Shown here: in pieces, positions 17,865-26,969 of the stretch
Layout: each line of letters begins with the position of its first letter
Numbering within the stretch: the stretch's first letter is position 1
Translations under genes and position numbers: made by a program
Source: Candidatus Thalassarchaeum sp.
Lineage (GTDB): Archaea; Thermoplasmatota; Poseidoniia; Poseidoniales; Thalassarchaeaceae
NCBI GenBank assembly: GCA_030748335.1
Contig: JASMMD010000015.1
Location: 1 to 34,524 of the forward strand
DNA: 34,524 nucleotides
Direction: 5' to 3'
Notes under the pieces: model-generated
What the model was told of the DNA's origin: nothing
Databases searched by the model: none
Seen by the model: the letters and a program-made list of their open reading frames with translations, nothing else

Positions 17865-19415
17865 CTACTCAACCCATCGATACTCGCGCTGGCCCTCGAG
17901 ATTACCCTCAGCACCGATGCTGACTAGAGCGAACTCGTCGCTGGGCTTGACCACGGAGCGCTTGCGAGAGCCTTTGTGCAAGGCCTCGTAGACGGTCTTG
18001 TTGATTGGATGGCGACCGGACAGGCGCTCGAACAGGTGGAACCTTGAGGCAATCTCGCGCCACTCGGGCTGGACGACTCCCTCGAAGACCTTGGCCTTGG
18101 CGCCCGAGCCGTAGCCGCAGAGTCCGACCATCTCGCCGGACATGTCGATATTCTCGATGTAGTCGGACTCCATCGCAGACATCAGCGCGAGGAAGATAGA
18201 GCCAGTGTACTGATTGCCAATCAAGCTCGATGCACGGGTGGTCTTCTCGATTCTCTCGTCGACGAACTTCTGGAATGCGTCCGTTTTGGATATCAGTCTA
18301 CGATAGCCGTCGTTGGCTCGCTCGAACTCCTCGATACCCTCAGGAGTGTCGGGGAAATCCCCGGGCATTGGCTCTGGGCCAATTTGCTCGACTATCTCGG
18401 CCCACATCGGCATGTGTCTCCTGTCATGACGGAAGACGTCTGGGAACATCCTCTTGCCTTGGAAAGCATACGGCAGGTGGACGATGATTCGGCTCCACTG
18501 ATTGGTCAGAATCTCGTCGTTTTCAGGGTCGTATCGGCCTTCTCGAATCGCCTTCTCACGGAAGTTGATGAACGCCTGCTTGACTGACTCTGAGTAGCAG
18601 CGGTTGGAGAACTGGCCGTCGAAGACAGGGGTGTCCTTGTGAATCTGCAGCATCGGGCTCTCGAACATGACGTCGTCCTTCTTCGAGGAGCGTGGCAGGT
18701 GCTTGAGAATGCGCTCTGCGAGCCCCTCCCTGACCTTCTCGCCACTCTCACGAGCTAGTTCTAGGACGTTCTCCACGATTGTCCTAGTGTCGACCTCGCG
18801 CCGTGGTTTGAAGAAATCGTGGACGGGCATGGTCGAGACGCCCCATATGTCAGGTATCTCGAGCAATCTGGGGTTGTGGCGAATCAAAATCGCCCCGCCA
18901 CCTGCGCCCTGTGTGTACTCACCGGACGAGCCTATGTCATACTTGGCGTTGTCAGCGAACACTACTATTCCCATCCTGTCCTTCTCCTCGCCACCCCTAG
19001 CGACCCAGTCAAGTGTGTTGTGCATGGCATCGACGGCACCTATGCAGGCGAAGGTCAGATCCACCACGTCGCAGTTGCGGAAGCAGTCCTTGCCGTGAAT
19101 GGGTGAATAGCGCTGCTCGAGCATGTCCATGATGTACGTCGCGGTCGGCTTGGAACCATCTAGGGCAGATTCGGTCCCTAGGTATACCCTGCCAATCGAG
19201 GAGGGAGCGATTCCGTTGCGGTCGAGCAACCTGCGGACCGCGTTCGCCCCCATCGTCGCGGTGTCCTCGTGGACGTCGGGAATCGCCATCGCAGCCAGTC
19301 CGAGGCCGCGATTCAGCTTGCCAAAATCGGCCCCTCTCAGCTTGGCGAAGTCCTCCATGTCGAAATACAGGCGAGGGAAGTGAATTGCGATGTCGTCGAT
19401 GCCAACCGATGCCAT
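17865..19415 (-). CDS. Hydroxymethylglutaryl-CoA synthase
   Basis: VGIDDIAIHFPRLYFDMEDFAKLRG, YLGTESALDGSKPTATYIMDML, DLTFACIGAVDAMHNTLDWV (catalytic Cys region). Confidence 0.92.
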   Translation of the reverse strand: MASVGIDDIAIHFPRLYFDMEDFAKLRGADFGKLNRGLGLAAMAIPDVHEDTATMGANAVRRLLDRNGIAPSSIGRVYLGTESALDGSKPTATYIMDMLEQRYSPIHGKDCFRNCDVVDLTFACIGAVDAMHNTLDWVARGGEEKDRMGIVVFADNAKYDIGSSGEYTQGAGGGAILIRHNPRLLEIPDIWGVSTMPVHDFFKPRREVDTRTIVENVLELARESGEKVREGLAERILKHLPRSSKKDDVMFESPMLQIHKDTPVFDGQFSNRCYSESVKQAFINFREKAIREGRYDPENDEILTNQWSRIIVHLPYAFQGKRMFPDVFRHDRRHMPMWAEIVEQIGPEPMPGDFPDTPEGIEEFERANDGYRRLISKTDAFQKFVDERIEKTTRASSLIGNQYTGSIFLALMSAMESDYIENIDMSGEMVGLCGYGSGAKAKVFEGVVQPEWREIASRFHLFERLSGRHPINKTVYEALHKGSRKRSVVKPSDEFALVSIGAEGNLEGQREYRWVE

Positions 19416-19431
19416 AGGCCTTACTCTCAGG

Positions 19432-19482
19432 CCCGCGCGGGCGAGCGCGGGTTATGAGTCCTCGCCCTGCGTAATAACCGCG
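19432..19482 (-). promoter_or_regulatory. Two overlapping, mutually exclusive inverted repeats upstream of HMG-CoA synthase
   Basis: CCCGCGC(19432-19438)/GCGCGGG(19445-19451) versus CGCGGGTTAT(19446-19455)/ATAACCGCG(19474-19482, one bulge); they share 19446-19451. Confidence 0.45.
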
Positions 19483-19501
19483 AAAACCGATAGTAACCGT
19501 A

Positions 19502-20620
19502 CTACTGCGAGTCCGTTAGGCGGTTTATTGCTTCAAGTAACTCCGGTTTCTCTGAGAAGTGCTGCGAAATCGGAGCGAGGACCTCCGCAAGTCCGTCTGC
19601 TACCGCCATCTTGGCGTCCAGGGGATGTATCGAGCCACCCGAGACGGCGTCGATGAAGTCCTGTATATCCTCCCATACGGAGGGCTCTCCGTACTTGGGA
19701 TCTGGAGTCACTGTAATCGATTCAAGCTTTGGCAGCACGATGAATTGGGCAATCTCGAAAATCGGGGACGAGGGGTTGCCGACCTCGAGGAACGCGCCCT
19801 TCAACTTGGTCCTCAGCGAGTCGTGGTTGTCATCGAGCAGGATGGAGTTGCCCGGGTCGGACTTGGACATCTTATGATCGAACGAGTCCATCCTCCCGCC
19901 CTTCCCCTTCAGCCCGGACATCATCGGAGTGTGGATGCAGGTGGCCTTGGTCCAGCCGTACCTGTCCGCGACCTCTCGCATGTACATGTGCGCCTTACGC
20001 TGGTCCATCCCGCCAAATGCGATGTCGACCTCCAACTCAAAGATGTCAGCAGCCTGCAGAGCCGGGTAGTAGAACGCCGCGAGGTCGTGGTCCGAGGAGT
20101 CTTCGTCACGACCCATGATACTGAATGTCCTACGGACCCTAGAGAGGCTCATGTTCTTCGAGCACCTCAGCACCCTCTCCCAGTACTTCCCTGAGTCCAT
20201 CAGCTCCGATGCACTGAGGAACCTCAGTTGGCCGGCCCCTTCCCCCTCCGGGGGGTTGTTTAGTAGGGCCCTGAATGTCTCAGTCAGGTACTCCCCAGCA
20301 ATCGCTATCTTGGCCATGTCTCGATCAAACTTGTCGTTGACCCAAGCATGCCAGTCGGCGAGCAGGATGATCACGTTCACGCCCTCATCGAGCATGTCAC
20401 GGATGGCGTCTGCCAGCAGCATGTAGGCAACATGGGCTTTGCCACTGGGCTCGAGTCCGATGTAAGCGACCAGTTGGTCGTCACCAGAGTGCGTAGGGCC
20501 TCCGGATATCACCGAGGCGACGTGTTCCACTCCTACGACCTCGTCGCAACCGGAGAACATGCGGGAGATGCGCGAGCGCCCCTCCTCACCCAGTGACGAG
20601 AGGGGGTCCTTGTCGCTCAT
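19502..20620 (-). CDS. tyrS: Tyrosyl-tRNA synthetase (archaeal type)
   Basis: AYIGLEPSGKAHVAYML, ILLADWHAWVNDK, DHKMSKSDPGNSILLDD (KMSKS). Confidence 0.9.
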   Translation of the reverse strand: MSDKDPLSSLGEEGRSRISRMFSGCDEVVGVEHVASVISGGPTHSGDDQLVAYIGLEPSGKAHVAYMLLADAIRDMLDEGVNVIILLADWHAWVNDKFDRDMAKIAIAGEYLTETFRALLNNPPEGEGAGQLRFLSASELMDSGKYWERVLRCSKNMSLSRVRRTFSIMGRDEDSSDHDLAAFYYPALQAADIFELEVDIAFGGMDQRKAHMYMREVADRYGWTKATCIHTPMMSGLKGKGGRMDSFDHKMSKSDPGNSILLDDNHDSLRTKLKGAFLEVGNPSSPIFEIAQFIVLPKLESITVTPDPKYGEPSVWEDIQDFIDAVSGGSIHPLDAKMAVADGLAEVLAPISQHFSEKPELLEAINRLTDSQ

Positions 20621-20626
20621 CCAATC

Positions 20627-21142
20627 TCACTCCAGCAGTTTGCCCAGTTTCTCAGCGCGTCCGGCGGCCTTCGTGTTGTCGCCCTGTTCCAGTGCGCTCT
20701 CGATTTCCTCAATCATAGACTCTGCCTGCGCCGTGACTTCCGAGGAGGTGTTTTTCGACAGTGACATGAAGTGCCGTGCAGCAGAGATTGCTGACTTCGC
20801 CTTACTGGCCTTCTTCGCCCATTCCTTCGCCTTGTCACCCCTCTGCTTGGAGTTGTAGCCGGTTGCCGCGTCGAGGAAGGAGGTCCACCTCCTGCGTGCT
20901 TCCATAGCGGATCTCATAGCCTCCTCGTCATCGAAATCAGGGGGCACGTTGGTCACGTCCACCAACAATGCTCCATGCTCGTTGTACTCGGCCGATATCG
21001 AAGTCATGATGCCGTGCGAGCCGGTGAACGAATTGTCCCCAGCGTCCTCCACCGCGTCGAAGTAATCCCGGGCCAGCACCGCCAATCCTCCTTGTGAAGT
21101 AATCTGCTTGACCAAGCCGCGCTTTACATCGAATCTCTCCAT
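20627..21142 (-). CDS. Conserved-looking hypothetical protein
   Basis: 171-aa ORF with coherent start/stop, 6 bp upstream of tyrS on the same strand; no family recognised. Confidence 0.6.
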   Translation of the reverse strand: MERFDVKRGLVKQITSQGGLAVLARDYFDAVEDAGDNSFTGSHGIMTSISAEYNEHGALLVDVTNVPPDFDDEEAMRSAMEARRRWTSFLDAATGYNSKQRGDKAKEWAKKASKAKSAISAARHFMSLSKNTSSEVTAQAESMIEEIESALEQGDNTKAAGRAEKLGKLLE

Positions 21143-21241
21143 GGCCGAGCGCTGGCTGGACCCTTCTTGAATGCTGTTACCCCGTAGGCCCCACGGGGGC
21201 TAGGTCGAACGGGCTAAACCGGCATCGCCCGTCGGCCGAGC

Positions 21242-22459
21242 ATGGGGCGAGCCAGTAGCAGCACACTAGCGGCGCTGTTCGCATTGATGATGCTAGCACC
21301 TGTTGCAAGCGCTGGATCGGCGGTGGGGCTGTACGAAAAAATCAGCCTGTCCGATCAGGATCTAGGTCTGACCGGGGCCTCTGTGGATCCCCTTGGGGAA
21401 TGGGCGATAGTGTTCGGGGCCGAATCATATCTCGAGCTGGTTAGCACCTCTGACCCCGAAGACAGGGTAGAACTGGTCTGGAACGGCGAGGAGGAGCTTG
21501 TATACGGGGACTTCCACCCAGGGGGCCAGACCGCGCTAATCGTGGGCAGCGGGGGGCAGGTGCTCAGGTACGCCCGCAGCGACCACTCGGTGACAGATGC
21601 GGGAGGGGACCTAGAGTTCGGCCAGGTCAGCCTTACCTCAGTGACATGGAACTCAGGGGGTTCGTGGGCATACGTCGGGGGAATGGACGGCTGGCTGTGG
21701 AGAATGCGGGCCGCTGCTGACGGTGGTGCCGAGGTGCACCCCATTCAGGGCCGGGGCAGCAGTGACATCACTGGGATGGATTGCCATCCCTCGGTCATGG
21801 CCTGCGTGGTCACCAGCCTAGTCGATGGTATCGGAGTCATCGACAGGGACCACAACCTGCACTGGCTGGGCGGCGTCGGGCATCCGTGGTCCGACGTGGT
21901 CTGCCCGACCACCGAGTCAGCGATTTGCGTGGCGGTCTCGCACGACAGGACCATCGCCACAGTGACGCTGGACGCGGAACTCGCTGCGACGTCCGAGGTC
22001 AGCCTAGTGCAAGTCACCGGGACCGAGGGATACTTCACCGGAATCTCCCGGCAGAGCGGTGACCGCTCCCTAATCATGGTGGCACCATTCAGCCTGATTG
22101 AGCATGACCTGAGTCTCAACTCGTCCTACCCGTGGCTGGATAATTCGGACGTAGTGGAATATGACGCAGGAGTCTCGAACAGTCGGATAGTTGCGACCTG
22201 GGGGACTGACAGAGACAGCGGCTGGATTCTGACCGACAGGGGCGATATGGTGCGCTACCACCCGCCTCTCTCCAACTCGCTGGGAGGGGTTTTGGAGGTG
22301 TGGGTTCTGATTGCCATCCCAGCTGTTACCATATTGGTGATACTCAGCTTCGCTCTTGGCCTCTCCCCAGGGCTGCAGCAGCGGTTCACCCTGAGGTTCG
22401 GCACTGCGGAAGAGAAGCGTGCGGCACGCCGCGAGGCCCGTAGAAGAAAGGGGAGATAG
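21242..22459 (+). CDS. Secreted/membrane-anchored beta-propeller (WD40-like) protein
   Basis: N-terminal signal (ALFALMMLAPVASAG), repeats such as WNSGGSWAYVGGMDGWLWRM, C-terminal TM (VWVLIAIPAVTILVILSFALGLS) plus basic tail. Confidence 0.78.
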   Translation: MGRASSSTLAALFALMMLAPVASAGSAVGLYEKISLSDQDLGLTGASVDPLGEWAIVFGAESYLELVSTSDPEDRVELVWNGEEELVYGDFHPGGQTALIVGSGGQVLRYARSDHSVTDAGGDLEFGQVSLTSVTWNSGGSWAYVGGMDGWLWRMRAAADGGAEVHPIQGRGSSDITGMDCHPSVMACVVTSLVDGIGVIDRDHNLHWLGGVGHPWSDVVCPTTESAICVAVSHDRTIATVTLDAELAATSEVSLVQVTGTEGYFTGISRQSGDRSLIMVAPFSLIEHDLSLNSSYPWLDNSDVVEYDAGVSNSRIVATWGTDRDSGWILTDRGDMVRYHPPLSNSLGGVLEVWVLIAIPAVTILVILSFALGLSPGLQQRFTLRFGTAEEKRAARREARRRKGR

Positions 22460-22506
22460 TCGAGCAACGTTCATTTGCGCCGCACCGTCGCGCAGTGACG
22501 GGGAAG

Positions 22507-23685
22507 ATGGCGTACGAGGCTCTGGACTTCTACGATATCGATTCGCTGCTGAGCGACGAGGAACGCATGGTTCGCGACATGGTTCGCGACTGGGTCGACG
22601 AGAAGGTGATTCCGAACATAGAGGAGGCGTGCCGGGACGGTGTGTTCCCCGACGAGTGGCGAGTCGACCTCGGGGAGATGGGGATTCTTGGGGCGCCTCT
22701 GAAGGGGTATGGGTGCCCCGGGCTCTCTTACATCGCCTACGGGCTAATCTGTCAGGAGCTGGAGCGAGGTGATAGTGGCGTGCGATCATTCGCGAGCGTT
22801 CAGGGTTCCTTGGCGATGTACCCGATATGGGACTTCGGAAGCGAGGAGCAGAAGAACCACTACCTCCCAAGGATGGCTACTGGGGAGTGGGTAGGGTGCT
22901 TCGGCCTGACCGAACCCGACTACGGCTCAAATCCTGGTGATATGATTACCCGCGCCGAGGACAAGGGCGACCACTACCTGCTCAACGGCGCTAAGATGTG
23001 GATAACCAACGGTACCATCGCTGACCTAGCGGTCGTCTGGGCCAAGCTCGACGGCGTGATTCGTGGCTTCATCGTCGAGAAGGGCGACCCCGGATTCACG
23101 GCTCCGGAGATGACGGGTAAGCACTCCCTCAAGGCCAGCGTGACCAGCGAGTTGGTGTTTCAGGACTGCAGGATTCCGAAGGACAGGATCCTGCCTGACG
23201 TAAAGGGCCTGAAGGGACCCTTCAGTTGCCTCAACAACGCCCGCTTCGGGATTTCTTGGGGGGCTGTCGGGGCCGCTCAGTCATGCTTCAACTCTGCCAA
23301 GGAGTACGCTCTGAGCAGGATACAGTTTGACCACCCGATAGCCTCATTCCAACTGGTGCAGAACAAGCTGGCATGGATGCTGAGAGAGATAACTAAGGCA
23401 CAGCTGCTGGCGTACCACCTCGGACAGAAGAAGGACGACGGGACCTGGATTCCGGAGCACATCTCGCTTGCCAAGATGAACAACGTTGACATCGCGCTGG
23501 AGATTGCTCGTATGGCTCGTGACATCCACGGTGCTAACGGAATCCTCGACGAGTATCCTGTGATGCGTCACATGGCCAACCTCGAGTCAGTCAAGACTTA
23601 CGAGGGGACCCATGACATTCACAACCTAATCCTCGGTCGGCACATAACCGGGATACAGGCATTCACAAGGGAGTTCACGGAATAG
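22507..23685 (+). CDS. Acyl-CoA dehydrogenase, glutaryl-CoA dehydrogenase-like
   Basis: GCFGLTEPDYGSNPGDMITRAE, YLLNGAKMWITNG, ARFGISWGAVGAAQSCF, DIHGANGILDEYPVMRHMANLESVKTYEGTHDIHNLILGR. Confidence 0.93.
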   Translation: MAYEALDFYDIDSLLSDEERMVRDMVRDWVDEKVIPNIEEACRDGVFPDEWRVDLGEMGILGAPLKGYGCPGLSYIAYGLICQELERGDSGVRSFASVQGSLAMYPIWDFGSEEQKNHYLPRMATGEWVGCFGLTEPDYGSNPGDMITRAEDKGDHYLLNGAKMWITNGTIADLAVVWAKLDGVIRGFIVEKGDPGFTAPEMTGKHSLKASVTSELVFQDCRIPKDRILPDVKGLKGPFSCLNNARFGISWGAVGAAQSCFNSAKEYALSRIQFDHPIASFQLVQNKLAWMLREITKAQLLAYHLGQKKDDGTWIPEHISLAKMNNVDIALEIARMARDIHGANGILDEYPVMRHMANLESVKTYEGTHDIHNLILGRHITGIQAFTREFTE

Positions 23686-23695
23686 GTCGCGGTGT

Positions 23696-23714
23696 TTCCC
23701 ACCTACGGTGGGAA
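23696..23714 (+). other. Perfect inverted repeat/hairpin, 8-bp stem with TAC loop, between ACAD and etfB
   Basis: TTCCCACC-TAC-GGTGGGAA read directly. Confidence 0.85.
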
Positions 23715-23764
23715 TGCCGAAAATTCATAGAGGAGGCTTTAGTCGCCGTAGCGCTGGTGACGAG

Positions 23765-24526
23765 ATGACGATAGCCGTTCTACTCAAGCAGGTCCCCGAC
23801 ACCACGTCCAAAATAAGCGTCTCAGGGGGCAGGGTCGACGAGTCGGCGGTGAGCAAGTGGTCGATGAGCCCCTACGACGAGTACGCGCTCGAGTCAGCGC
23901 TCCAACTGAAGGAGAGCGGTGGAGGGGATGTCGTTGCAATCACCTGCGGGCCGGCAAGGGCCGCAAAGATGCTGACTGATGCTGCAGCCGTAGGTGCCGA
24001 CTCCCTGCTCCACGTCCTCGTAGAGGATCTCAACGCCCTAGACAGTACCCAAGTCCAGGCAATTCTGGCTGCCGCGGTCTCGCACTGCAGTGCCCAAGTC
24101 GTGTTCTGCGGCAAGCAGGCCGCGGACACCAACGCCGGCTCGACAGGTCCAGGGGTGGCCCACCTGATGGGCGCCTCATGCGTCACCATGGTTTCCGAGG
24201 TGGCTTCCGAAGGTGATTCTTTTACTGCCATGCGAGCCAGCTCCGGGGGCGACCAACGGGTCGCTGTCTCGGCCCCATGCTTATTCGCTTTCGACAAGGG
24301 TACCACCGAATTGCGCAGGCCTAATGTCCGGGGCATCATGATGGCCAAGAAGAAGGTCGCAGAGACTCTGGGGGCGAGCGATCTGGGAGTCGACACGTCG
24401 GCTTCGTCTGTCTCCGTCGACAGTCACTCACCGCCGCCCGAAAAGCCGCCCGGACAGCGGTTTGAAGGCGTTGATTCGGTGGCAGTCGTAGTCAGCAAGC
24501 TGCGTGACGAGGCGAACGTAATCTGA
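23765..24526 (+). CDS. etfB: Electron transfer flavoprotein beta subunit
   Basis: MTIAVLLKQVPDTTSKI, WSMSPYDEYALESAL, FCGKQAADTNAGSTGPGVAHLMG. Confidence 0.95.
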   Translation: MTIAVLLKQVPDTTSKISVSGGRVDESAVSKWSMSPYDEYALESALQLKESGGGDVVAITCGPARAAKMLTDAAAVGADSLLHVLVEDLNALDSTQVQAILAAAVSHCSAQVVFCGKQAADTNAGSTGPGVAHLMGASCVTMVSEVASEGDSFTAMRASSGGDQRVAVSAPCLFAFDKGTTELRRPNVRGIMMAKKKVAETLGASDLGVDTSASSVSVDSHSPPPEKPPGQRFEGVDSVAVVVSKLRDEANVI

Positions 24527-24535
24527 GGTGAGTAG

Positions 24536-25456
24536 ATGGACGTCACGGTGATAGCAGAGTCCTCCGAGAACGGATTGCACCCCGTTACAGCCCAGCTCGT
24601 CGGGGCCGCCGTGGCCATAGGTGGTGCCCCCACAGTGCTATGCGCCGGAGGTTGGGGTGTCGAGGATGCGGTTTCGATCTCTGGGGTCGCCAAGGTAATT
24701 TCGGTTGTCGGGGACTGCTTCGGCAGTTTCGACGGCGGCGCCTGGGCCGAGGCCCTGAGCTCGGCGTCTGGAGGCGATGTGATCATCGCAGCCGCGACCC
24801 CGGCAGGGCGTGAGATAGCGGCTACAATAGCAGCGATACGGGGCATCCCCATCGTGCAGGACGTGACTGGGCTGGCGCCCGGGATATCGGTGACCCGCCC
24901 AATCTACTCTGGCAAGGCGATTGAGTCCTCAACCGTGGGTACACCATGTGCCATCACTGTGCGAGCCAATGCGTTCGATGCTGCAGGCGAGGACGGTTCG
25001 GCCGAGGTCAGCACGGTGAACCAGAGCGCTGACGTGGCCGTGGCCGTTAGAGAAGCCATCGCGAAGGCCAGTGAGAGACTGGACGTCGCGGAGGCCGACA
25101 TCATAATCTCTGGCGGGAGGGGGATGGGTGACCCCGCGAACTTCTCACACTTGGAGGAGATTGCGGATATCATCGGAGCCGCGGTAGGTGCCAGCAGGGC
25201 TGCGGTCGACACCTGGGACGAGATACCCCACGGTATGCAGGTCGGTCAGACCGGGAAGACAGTCACCCCGAGCCTCTACATCGCCGTCGGTATCAGCGGC
25301 GCAATACAGCATCTGGCTGGCATGAGGACGAGCAAGTACATCGTCGCCATAAACAAGGACCCAGATGCCCCAATATTCGGGGTGGCTGACTACGGCATCG
25401 TGGCCACTTGGGAGGATGCTTTGCCCGCCCTCAAGGCGGAGTTAGGCAAGCTCTGA
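24536..25456 (+). CDS. etfA: Electron transfer flavoprotein alpha subunit
   Basis: IISGGRGMGDPANFSHLEEIADIIGAAVGASRAAVD, HGMQVGQTGKTVTPSLYIAVGISGAIQHLAGM, IVAINKDPDAPIFGVADYGIV. Confidence 0.96.
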   Translation: MDVTVIAESSENGLHPVTAQLVGAAVAIGGAPTVLCAGGWGVEDAVSISGVAKVISVVGDCFGSFDGGAWAEALSSASGGDVIIAAATPAGREIAATIAAIRGIPIVQDVTGLAPGISVTRPIYSGKAIESSTVGTPCAITVRANAFDAAGEDGSAEVSTVNQSADVAVAVREAIAKASERLDVAEADIIISGGRGMGDPANFSHLEEIADIIGAAVGASRAAVDTWDEIPHGMQVGQTGKTVTPSLYIAVGISGAIQHLAGMRTSKYIVAINKDPDAPIFGVADYGIVATWEDALPALKAELGKL

Positions 25457-26944
25457 TCACCTGATCCTCACAGTGATAGTCGAACTGCTCGAGGCAGCCC
25501 TGTCATCGGTCACGGTGAGATAGAACACGTGTACCCCGGCGGACAGCCTTACTCGAACCTGAGGGGCGTCTCCGATGACTCTCCCGGCACCGTCCGCCCA
25601 AGACCATCCCACGATGCTGCCATCGGGGTCGTAGGAGCGCGTGCCGTCTAGCAGGGCCGTGGCCTTGCCCTCGTCATCGGCGTCCAGCGTCACGTCCTCT
25701 CCTGCGTCCGCCACCGGAGGTAGGTTGATCGCGCGTGCCGAGGCTGATAGGTCGTCAAGCAGGTCCACTTCGACCACGGGCTCACCAATCTCGATCTCGG
25801 CCTCTTCGTGCAGCGTACCGAGGATGCTCTCTGCCTCATGGTGCGTGGATGGTCTCTGCTCAACCTGCCTGATCTCGTCCTCCGACAGGGCGCCCGAGTG
25901 CCCCTCCGAGTCTGCGGCGGCCTCCTCCTCAATCGGCAGATCGTCGTGCCTAGGCGGAGAGTCGGGGTCGATGATGACTAGAGGAGCGGGGCTGCCACCC
26001 TTCCTATCATCGCCCATGAGGGCTGCCCTCTCGCCTAGATCGAGGACGTGTTCCACGACCCCGATATGCTCGTAGTGCCATACCACCTCTCCCCCGGGAG
26101 TGATTCGGAAAACGTCGAACCAAGAGGCTACGAGAATATCCGGGCCCCACTGGACTATCTCCGACACCTGGTAGTCCAGTTGGGCGATTGGGCTGTGGTC
26201 GAGCTCGCCGATCTCGAATGACAGGATGCTGCCGTCGAAGCCGCCCACTATGGCACCTGACTCGGTCGGTAGCAGCGACGTGGCCACGGAGGGCAGTTCC
26301 GAGACATTCAGCAGCCCTGCTCCGGGGTGCCAGCATTCCAGCCTGTTCTCAAGCCTGTCGTCGACGGTCATCCCGAGGGAGTTACGGGCCGCCAGTAGAG
26401 TTCCGTCGGGACGGAAGGCCAGACATGACACAGTCTCCACGTCGTCCTCGGCTGCGGGAGAGTCATGCAGCACCGCGAGATCCGGGGCCAGCAGTAGCAA
26501 TCTGCCATCCTCCAGCGCTGCCGCGCAGACTCCCTCGGGAGAACATGCGAGGAGCGTGACATGTCCGAACTCCGCTTGCGCGGCCTCGCTCCCGTCGTCG
26601 GCTATGGCGATCAGTCTCCCCGAGCTGTCTGCGGCCACCACTCCGTATGACGACGTCGCCAGCGTCTCGCACCCCGATTCGAGCGGGTGCTCCCACAGGG
26701 GCTGGTTGTGGAACGCGCGCGCGCCACCGATGCTGCTGCCGGTGACCAAGGAGTCCCCCAAGCTAGCGACTGCGACGGTGCGGCTGCCCAGAAAAACCGA
26801 GTCGATGACACTCCCATCGCAGCCGTAGACCCGGACCTCGCCGGAGTCGAAGCCTGCGGCGAAGTTGCCGTCATCGAGAGTGCAGGCGCACCTTGCTACC
26901 TCATCTAACTCGATTACTGACAACTCGTCAATGACTCCTACCAC
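25457..26944 (-). CDS. WD40-like beta-propeller protein with C-terminal PKD-like domain
   Basis: Repeats such as CACTLDDGNFAAGFDSGEVRVYG; C-terminal PPVADAGEDVTLDADDEGKATALLDGTRSYDPDGSIVGWSW...YLTVTDDRAASSSSTITVRI; GTG start at 26944 avoids overlap with purF. Confidence 0.75.
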   Translation of the reverse strand: MVGVIDELSVIELDEVARCACTLDDGNFAAGFDSGEVRVYGCDGSVIDSVFLGSRTVAVASLGDSLVTGSSIGGARAFHNQPLWEHPLESGCETLATSSYGVVAADSSGRLIAIADDGSEAAQAEFGHVTLLACSPEGVCAAALEDGRLLLLAPDLAVLHDSPAAEDDVETVSCLAFRPDGTLLAARNSLGMTVDDRLENRLECWHPGAGLLNVSELPSVATSLLPTESGAIVGGFDGSILSFEIGELDHSPIAQLDYQVSEIVQWGPDILVASWFDVFRITPGGEVVWHYEHIGVVEHVLDLGERAALMGDDRKGGSPAPLVIIDPDSPPRHDDLPIEEEAAADSEGHSGALSEDEIRQVEQRPSTHHEAESILGTLHEEAEIEIGEPVVEVDLLDDLSASARAINLPPVADAGEDVTLDADDEGKATALLDGTRSYDPDGSIVGWSWADGAGRVIGDAPQVRVRLSAGVHVFYLTVTDDRAASSSSTITVRIR

Positions 26945-26969
26945 GCTCTCCTGAGCGTTCTCGGCGACT

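Noticed and set aside
21181-21201. GC-rich hairpin GCCCC-ACG-GGGGC in the divergent spacer before the propeller gene
   Set aside because: Stem is only 5 bp and alternative pairings exist; too weak to count with the C(UAC)G set.
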